DNA of 64,000 nucleotides from Onthophagus taurus (taxonomy: Eukaryota > Arthropoda > Insecta > Coleoptera > Scarabaeidae), in the NCBI RefSeq assembly GCF_036711975.1, contig NC_091971.1:30077501-30141500 (forward strand). Direction: 5' to 3'. Shown here piece by piece: positions 57,565 through 64,000 of this stretch. A program made the translations under genes and the position numbers. Within the stretch, counting starts at the first letter, position 1, and each line of letters starts with the position of its first letter. The notes below the pieces were generated by a model that saw nothing but the letters and a program-made list of their open reading frames with translations, was not told the DNA's origin and ran no database searches.

Positions 57565-59320
57565 TGTTTCTTTGTATTTTGAAATGTGTTTAACGTTAAC
57601 TGACTGTTGTATAGTAGGTAATTTACAATTTTTATTGGGCCAACTTTTCATCAATTGTCACATTAGGACTCTCAAAATAATGCAATTTACAATTTTCAAT
57701 GATATCTTAAAAATCTCTTATAGGAGGCAACTTGTCCAAACCTTTTCAGCACACTATTTTAGGAAGATAATTTTGCTTTCGCTTCGAAACACACGTTCGT
57801 AACGAGGTTATTAGCGAAAAGGTACGAGTCTTGTGTTTCACAGATATTGCGCGCGCTCAATTGTTAAAAACGTATTAAATTACTTGTATGTTAAAGTATT
57901 TTTACACGAGTTTGTGATCGCGATTTCAAGGAATCAAGTAAATGAGAAAATAGCTCTAATATTCCACTATACATCCTAATCAATCAAAAGTTCTACACAA
58001 AAAAATCTTCATAGTACTTGTTCAACATTTTTATAATAGATATTTCTACAGCTTTCATTACATCATGACACAGGCGACCTGTAATAGATTTATAATAGAT
58101 AGAAATATACAGATATAAACCGTAAAATCATAAACAAAAAAACAGTGAAAAGTAACGATTTATTTTACATTCAACTCTATTTCAAAACAGAAATTCACGG
58201 TGTATTTTATTTTATATATATTTTATCAACAAGTTAATCAACAAAACGTATTTTCCACTTTATCTGCATAAAACAACGGATTTCAAGTATGAATTCGATT
58301 ATTGTATAATACGACAAATAGGCACTCTAGTTTTTTTTTGTTGCGTTAACAAACTGAATAAATATCTAACAGTTATAAATAACAAACAAAAAATAATTAT
58401 ATTGAATAGTGTTATTTCTGTTACTGAGGCAGAGATTTAAACGTTTACTAATATCAGAGTATAGGTCCGTAGGGATTCATAAACCCAGGACCGGTTCTGC
58501 GGGATGGGACTATATCAAGTCAAGGGAATATATGGATCGTAAAATAAAGTTAAGTCCACGACGGGCCCTAATTATCCGTCGTTACTGGTCCCGGCTTTAT
58601 TTCTGGGAAACGGGAAGGTAGGGGGTAAAATTAAAGCAATCGCGGGATAACGTCGGAGGCGAACCAACAGGGCACGATACGGAGGTTGATTCAATTTTTC
58701 ATGTCCGTAATAATTTTTCCTCTTCCACCTGAACGGACAGTCCGGAATTAATCCGGATTATATTTGACCCGCGCGCCGTTAATGGACACGGACCCACTTT
58801 TCCAACCGAAACTTTACCTTGTAATCTCCCGGTCACGTTAACGAATATCACGACTTTTCTCAACCTTCACTACCGATATATAGACATTAATTTAATGTTA
58901 TTAATTAGTTTTCTGACGTAATGGAATTATTTTCTTTTTTCATTATTTCTTTTCTGCCAAACAAGCTTTTGATCATTAACGCATGATGAGTGTTTAATTA
59001 CTGGAATAATGAAAAATAGGGTCAAGATTACCAAATGTTACCCTAATATTACGCTAATTGTTCGTCTATTAAAGTAAATTAGTAAAAATCCATAATTCTC
59101 TTACATTAGATTTATTTTTTTTGTAGAGGAGATCAATTAAATTTATTTCAAACTGCCCTACGTCCTATTCAAACATAACTACAGCTTGTGTTTAAACTCT
59201 AGCAACTAATGTTTTATCCACATTCATTGTTGTTAATTCAAAAAAATAATAAAAGATGATAATCGATATTATACCTTGCCTTTTACTAATATCTGGTATT
59301 TATCTGGTTGTATCTTTCCT
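57565..59320. other. No gene recognised; GC-richer island near 58440-58900
   Basis: The first 800 bases are AT-rich without features. 58440-58900 is notably GC- and CpG-rich (for example GGATTATATTTGACCCGCGC) and has no TE motif. The 70-codon frame at 58409-58621 has no known domain. Possible conserved regulatory DNA. Confidence 0.4.
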
Positions 59321-59329
59321 ATGCTGGCT

Positions 59330-60090
59330 CTTGTAAAGATTTGAACTTGCTAATACTCTGAGTGTGAATGGTCTCAGTTCCTTTTCATGACAAGAGGAAG
59401 GCTAGGGACGACGTTGAATGACTAATGTCATGTTAACAGCAGCCGCAAAGTCAACGGTAGGGTACAAAACAAGAGAAAGTGGAAACAAATGGTTCGACAA
59501 AGACTACAGAATGTATATTAATAAGATGTATGAAACAGAGGAAAAGGTGTATGAACCCCAGAAAGGAGAAACCAGTAAAAGATTTAAAAATCCTGCCTTA
59601 GCGAAGCGTACAGAAGCATTACATTGTTCAAAAAAGGATATAAACCAAGAAACAACTTTTACAAATAGAAAGGTGGAAACCTGCTAACAGAAAAATAGAA
59701 ATACACTGCTAGCACAATATGAGTTAAAGCTAGAAGCACATAAGCATGAACCAAGTATTGACCACCCACCCATTTGGGACATGCTAAAAGCACTCGAACA
59801 CTAAAACAAAACAATGTGTGCAATGTTTTGTAAGACGTCCAGCATAAACAACATAACGGTGCTCAAAAGAGTTTTGAGTGCTAAAAGCACTCAAAAACTA
59901 AAACAAGACAATGTTTGCAACGTTTTGTAAGACATCCAGCATAAACAACATACCGGTACGTCGCAGCTATTAAAATATGGAAGAGAACAACTTACAACTA
60001 CCCTACATATAATGATAGTGGAGATATGGAAAACAGAAGAGATATCCGACGTATGACGTATCAGGATCAATTGCCTTATACAGGCTGATT
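59330..60090 (+). mobile_element. RTE-like LINE linker/RT-start fragment
   Basis: Frame 59418-59687 gives MLTAAAKSTVGYKTR and KWFDKDYRMYINKMYE, the 'W-F-D-x-x-C' linker of RTE/BovB-type proteins; later LLKYGREQLTTTLHIMIVEI near 59970 matches 'ELIKYGGEALWxxIxxLIxKIW'. A 97-bp internal tandem duplication (59783-59958) lies between. RT proper is absent. Confidence 0.55.
59783..59958 (+). repeat. Tandem duplication, 97-bp period
   Basis: GCTAAAAGCACTC starts at 59783 and again at 59880; about 78 bases are repeated with a few differences (both copies share TTTTGTAAGAC and CCAGCATAAACAACATA). It lies within the LINE fragment. Confidence 0.8.
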
Positions 60091-60325
60091 TGTTAGCTCA
60101 CCATCAAACTTTGACATATGACAGCTAATCCAATTACCATTATTAACACGTTTATGAACATTTGTCCTACTTCAATTACAATAATACTTTAAAGTTTTCT
60201 GCAGCGAATTGATAGTCAGTAAAATCAAACATTCAACAAAAACAAAGTTGTCATTGTAATATATCAGTTTGCTGTAAGGTTTAATTATTACATACAAGAA
60301 GAAACTCAAAATCTACGCTTATAGC

Positions 60326-60750
60326 ACTGATGAGTATGCTGATATAATTTTCGCGTATGGTTTTTGCAATGGAAATGCTCGACAATCAGTACAAGAATAT
60401 CAAGAAAGATTTCCACAGCGTCATTTGCCATATTATTCAGTTTTTAGCGATTCTTTCAGAAGACTTCGAGAAATAGGTAATCCTACTCCAGCAAAAGCTA
60501 TTCGACCGCATGTAGTTAATGTAGAGGACGAAGAAGCTGTAATTAATGCTGTCCTTCCTGATAATCCTTCCATCAGCATTCGAAGAATAGCACACAACAT
60601 ACATGTAAGTCAAAATTTTGCATGGCGCGTATTGAACCTCGAAGTCCTTCATCCGTATCGAAAACAGAATGTTTAAGCTCTACAGCCAGGAGATAATCAG
60701 CAACGGTTAGCATTTTGTGAATGGTTATTCAAATACCTATTCTCCTTTTA
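60326..60750 (+). pseudogene. DUF4817-type HTH domain fragment of a mariner-like transposon protein
   Basis: The frame reads TDEYADIIFAYGFCNGNARQ, then a segment with FPQRHLPYYSVF and FRRLREIGN, PSISIRRIAHNIHVSQNFAW and LHPYRKQNV, with a stop at 60676 and further homologous sequence (LAFCEWLF) to about 60740. This is the helix-turn-helix region often seen in insect transposon proteins with 'YTxxEYADMxFIYGxCxGNA' at the start. The catalytic domain is absent. The next element begins within about 80 bases. Confidence 0.6.
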
Positions 60751-60824
60751 GAAATAGCACGTTTCTTCCCCCTCTGTAATACATTCTTTGTTTCTTTTGG
60801 TGAAAATTAACTTTATTTGCTATC

Positions 60825-62400
60825 TTATTGTTTGGTGTGAGAAGGAAATCTATTATTTATTTTATGCCTAAAAACAAGTTCTGCGGGGGAAACGCCCGTA
60901 GTAGAATGAGGGGAATTTCGATAATCAAACAAAAAATTTGAGAGTATAAAATCTATATCGAAATCCTTATTTTCAAAAATCATTTTTTTTATTCCATTTT
61001 TTACAATTTTGACATTACTTCCTGCTTCACCATTTGATAAACGGTGATATGCAGGCATACAAATATGCTGAACACCATTTTTCCTCAGAAAATGTGAAGC
61101 TTGTAAAAGGTGTGGCATTATCAGAAATTAATGTCTTCGGCAATCCAAACGTAGAAAAATTTCTCAATATGAGAGTTAGTAACATGAGCTTCTACCCACT
61201 TTGATTGTGCGTCAACCAATGTAAAGAACATTTTATTTAAAAATGGTCCATAGTAATTACAATATGCACTCTATCAAAACATTTTTCAGGCCACTCCCAT
61301 GTTCTCAATTCACTCTTATTAGGTGTTTTACTGTTATAGTTACAAGTTTGGCATACTTTTACATGGTTTTCAATATTATTATTATGTTTGGCCACTAAAA
61401 ATAAGATTAATTTAATTTTATCATTCCTAAATGCGTAAAATGTAATTGATCTAATACTGGTTTCGTAACTTTTCAGGTATAACAATTCTATTATTCCAAA
61501 CCAAGCAATTACTTTCAATTGAAAATTCATATTTCTTTTCGGCTAAAGATTTAAATTGTGTTAATCGAAAAGCATAACTTGGCCATAACAACAACTCATC
61601 CTTTTGTGCTGCATACGAAATATCATTAATAGTTATATTATTATATTAATATTGTCTTTATTATTGTTGTATAACGACAATCTAGATAAACAATCAGCTA
61701 TGTTTTAACCCGATCTAACATATTCTATTTTATAGCGATAGTTTGATAAAATTATTGCCCATCTACGTAGACGGTTTGCGGAAAATTGTGAAATGCTTTT
61801 ATTAGGGGAAAATATATTTAAAAGCGGTTTATGATCTATCACTAAATTGAATTCGTTGCCATAAAGATATTATATATAATAGATATATAAAACCTTCTTT
61901 ATCTATTTGTGAATATTTGGTTTCACTAAATGGTCGTTAATGTACGTGATGCAAATTCTATTGGTTTCACGATACCATCTTCACAAATATGACACAAAAT
62001 TGCTCCAACACCGACGTTGGAAGCATCTACAATTAATTTAATTGGCAAAGATTGATTAAAAAGAATTAAAACATCCTTGAACGTTAAGGCGTTTTTAATA
62101 TAATTAAACGCATTATTGCATTCATCTGTCCAAACCCAATTTACTGTTTTCTTTAGTAACTGATATAAAGGTTGTAAAATTATAGAAAGGTTTCTGAAAA
62201 ATTTCCCATAATAGTTTATCAATCCCAACACTCTTTAATAGCTATTTAAAAAACGAATTTTTCTTTAGAAATTTTTAAAACCTGAGTTTGACAAAATATC
62301 ACAATCTTCTATAAGCCTTTTTACATGTAATTCTCTTGTCGGAGCAGTAATTATGTCATCCAAAAAGGTTGCAGCCCCTTCTAGTCCTTGCAATAAGGAA
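60825..62400 (-). pseudogene. Ty3/gypsy pol relic: RT palm, RNase H, integrase
   Basis: Minus-strand order: LLQGLEGAATFLDDIITAP (RT with catalytic pair, near 62350), GLINYYGKFFRNLS and LIVDASNVGVGAILC (RNase H start, 62231-61926), a gap with decayed RNase H, ENHVKVCQTCNYNSKTP with a zinc-binding CxxC and WEWPEKCFDRVHI (integrase core start, 61390-61260), and HLSNGEA-like plus RNSPHSTTGVSPAELVF (61118-60825). The N-terminal RT and protease expected upstream (beyond 62400) are not there in this orientation, but appear on the opposite strand at 63000-63585. Confidence 0.8.
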
Positions 62401-62402
62401 TC

Positions 62403-62885
62403 TGTGGCGTATCTAATTTTATTATTATACCTTTTAGATCTAGTTATTATTTTAATATTCTGTAATCTGTTTCCATAGATTATTATTATTATTTATATAA
62501 ATAAAAAAAATGTTACATAAAAAATCAGATAAAATATTTATAATATTTATTATTAATAGTGGTTAAACCTAGATCTTAAAAATAGTGGTATTATATACCA
62601 CTATAAATTGGTGACCCCAATAGAACTTCAACGCAACCTTCATGGATTGCCAGAACAAAATTGAAATTATGACACAAATTTCACCGCTGCATAAATTGAC
62701 GACCAAATTAATGTCATACACTGTCAAAAACACACAAGCTTTAACCTAAAATAGAGTATTTGTGGCGTTATCTAATTTTATTATTATACCTTTTAGATCT
62801 GCTTATTATTTTAATATTCAGTAATCTGTTTCCATAGATTATTATTATTTATATAAATAAAAAAATGTAACATCAAAAAGCAGAA
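62403..62885 (+). repeat. Two direct repeats resembling gypsy LTRs around a leader with primer-binding site
   Basis: TGTGGCG starts two 125-bp similar stretches at 62403 and 62761, 358 bp apart, both containing TATACCTTTTAGATCT and TCTGTTTCCATAGATTATTA. The first is followed at 62609 by TGGTGACCCCAATAGAAC, in the form of a gypsy primer-binding site. I infer an LTR-leader-LTR remnant. The full LTR length is unclear. Confidence 0.5.
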
Positions 62886-62999
62886 AAAATAAATTACATA
62901 AAAGTTACAAAAGTAAAAATCAAATTAAACATAACTATGTAGACGTAGACTTAAGTGGCAATTTTGATTGTTCCTTATATTATTCCTCTAATTATTCCT

Positions 63000-63585
63000 C
63001 GAAACCAGTACATTAGTTAATCCATTTATTTTAGAGATAAGCATAAATAATCAAATATTCAGATTTCAAGTGGATACTGGTGCTGGTATATCTTGCATAA
63101 TCTCGTACATTTTATTTAAAGTATTTTCCAGAATTGAACGTCACGATACCGACAAAAAATTATGTTTTTATAATGGAAATAAAATTAAGCCATAAAATAA
63201 AATTAATTTTTAAATTTAGATGGTTAAAGTTGAATGTAACATTTAAAAAAATAAATAGAGATATAACATTAAAAAAGGCGGTCCGCCAACTTTAGGTAAA
63301 AAATGTTTAAATAGTTTTAATGTAGGTTTATCAGAAATATATTCAATTAATATTTCAAAAGAGACTGACATAACAAAAATTTTATCAAAATATGATAGCT
63401 TATTTGAAAATAATTTGGGCACTTTTAATAAAGATGTAGCTAGAATTACATTAAGATCTAATGAAGTAGTTCGAAAATTTATTAGGGCTAGACCATTACC
63501 ATACGCCTTAAAAGGAAAGGTGGAAGAGAAAATAAATAGATTGTTAAAAATGAAAATAATACTCCCAATTGATTATGTGTGAACA
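63000..63585 (+). pseudogene. gypsy protease and RT N-terminus on the plus strand
   Basis: The frame reads NPFILEISINNQIFRFQVDT followed by GAGISCI, an aspartic protease active site (DTGA) near 63075; then GGPPTLGKKCLNSF near 63285, and FENNLGTFNKDVARITLRSN with RPLPYALKGKVEEKINRLLK (63410-63560), the region just before the RT palm. It lacks everything downstream. It has opposite orientation to the RT/integrase relic at 60825-62400 and the gag relic at 63625-63950. Confidence 0.75.
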
Positions 63586-63624
63586 AAAATAGCTTTTTCA
63601 AGGGAATTAGATAAAATTTTGTAC

Positions 63625-63950
63625 TTAACACGTCATGAAACGGCTAATTTTGTTTATCTCATAACAGGCTGGTAGCGCTGATGACGTGATGGACGTCGAA
63701 GGCTCTTCCGTTAAAGCAGGCGCATCATCTTTCAGGAAACTTCTAACGTGGTGTAATGGCTCCTCCATTATATGTAATGTTACGTTTTGCAGGGATGTCT
63801 CCTTTGCCGAAGCAATACGGATCGCGTCGTCGAAAGAAATTGTATTTTTTTCTTCTAGCAAACGATCTAATACTTTTTTCGGACACTCACTGGAAATGGT
63901 CTATATTTCCTTATTACAAATCGTAAAGAAAAGTACCTCATTTCTTTATA
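63625..63950 (-). pseudogene. gypsy gag-like fragment
   Basis: Minus strand: CNKEIQTISSECPKKVLDRL-like sequence, then LLEEKNTISFDDAIRIASAK and a His/Pro-rich tail to 63625. This resembles the end of the gag capsid domain of insect gypsy elements ('LL...L...DAIxIA...E'). No zinc knuckle is visible. It continues toward the window edge. Confidence 0.5.
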
Positions 63951-64000
63951 GCAACCAAATAAACAATTAATTATTTATTAGAATAAATATTAAACGTACA

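Noticed and set aside
63780..63850. Same peptide AIRIAS readable on both strands
   Set aside because: Both readings come from one 20-bp near-palindromic stretch; only the minus-strand reading continues into gag-like sequence.

Overview
The window looks like AT-rich insect nuclear DNA, possibly from a beetle. Three things suggest this: spliced genes with short introns, a protease-inhibitor gene and a microsomal glutathione S-transferase gene of insect type, and a mixture of RTE-, R1-, CR1/Jockey-, Penelope-, Ty3/gypsy-, pogo- and Mutator-type transposons. No bacterial operon structure, tRNA, rRNA or CRISPR array is visible. The order is inferred; nothing in the sequence fixes the species.

Only two host genes can be supported. 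At the left edge (565-1099, minus) is a two-exon gene for a secreted protein with two TIL-type cysteine-rich inhibitor domains, with a TATA box and a poly(A) signal. In the middle (35622-36663, plus) is a three-exon MGST1-like gene whose first coding exon occurs twice. This gives either two alternative first exons or a partial tandem duplication.

Almost everything else is a graveyard of nested and broken mobile elements: RTE-like LINE (2.1-3.7 kb), pogo/Tigger transposase (6.2-8.2 kb), Penelope-like element (8.2-10 kb), LINE tails (10.6-11.9, 14.9-18.3 kb), a 5-kb pogo element with TA duplications that swallowed a CR1-like LINE (18.9-23.9 kb), a second Penelope-like element (24.7-26.3 kb), a Ty3/gypsy element with both LTRs and a 5-bp target duplication sitting between inverted-repeat arms (28.2-32.4 kb), an R1-like LINE (33.1-33.5 kb), a 400-bp inverted-repeat element and LINE pieces (36.8-39.1 kb), a third Penelope-like element split by a LINE (39.3-41.6 kb), a CR1-like LINE split by an A-rich 1.6-kb insert (42.1-45.9 kb), a LINE end (48.5-49 kb), a gypsy relic (49.8-51.7 kb), and a LINE split by a 3.8-kb Mutator-like element (51.8-57.6 kb) that itself carries an approximately 0.8-kb foldback sequence. 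The last 5 kb holds an RTE relic, a DUF4817-type fragment and a scrambled gypsy element.

The most interesting signal is a recurring hammerhead-ribozyme-like fold (CUGANGA, an extra U, stem II, GAAA, a tiny self-complementary stem III, stem I) at the ends of the Penelope-like elements and, as an outward-facing pair, at both ends of the 400-bp inverted-repeat element. Several GC-richer stretches without TE similarity (4.3-5.3, 13.2-13.5, 26.6-27.4, 46.4-47.7, 58.4-58.9 kb) may be conserved host regulatory DNA.
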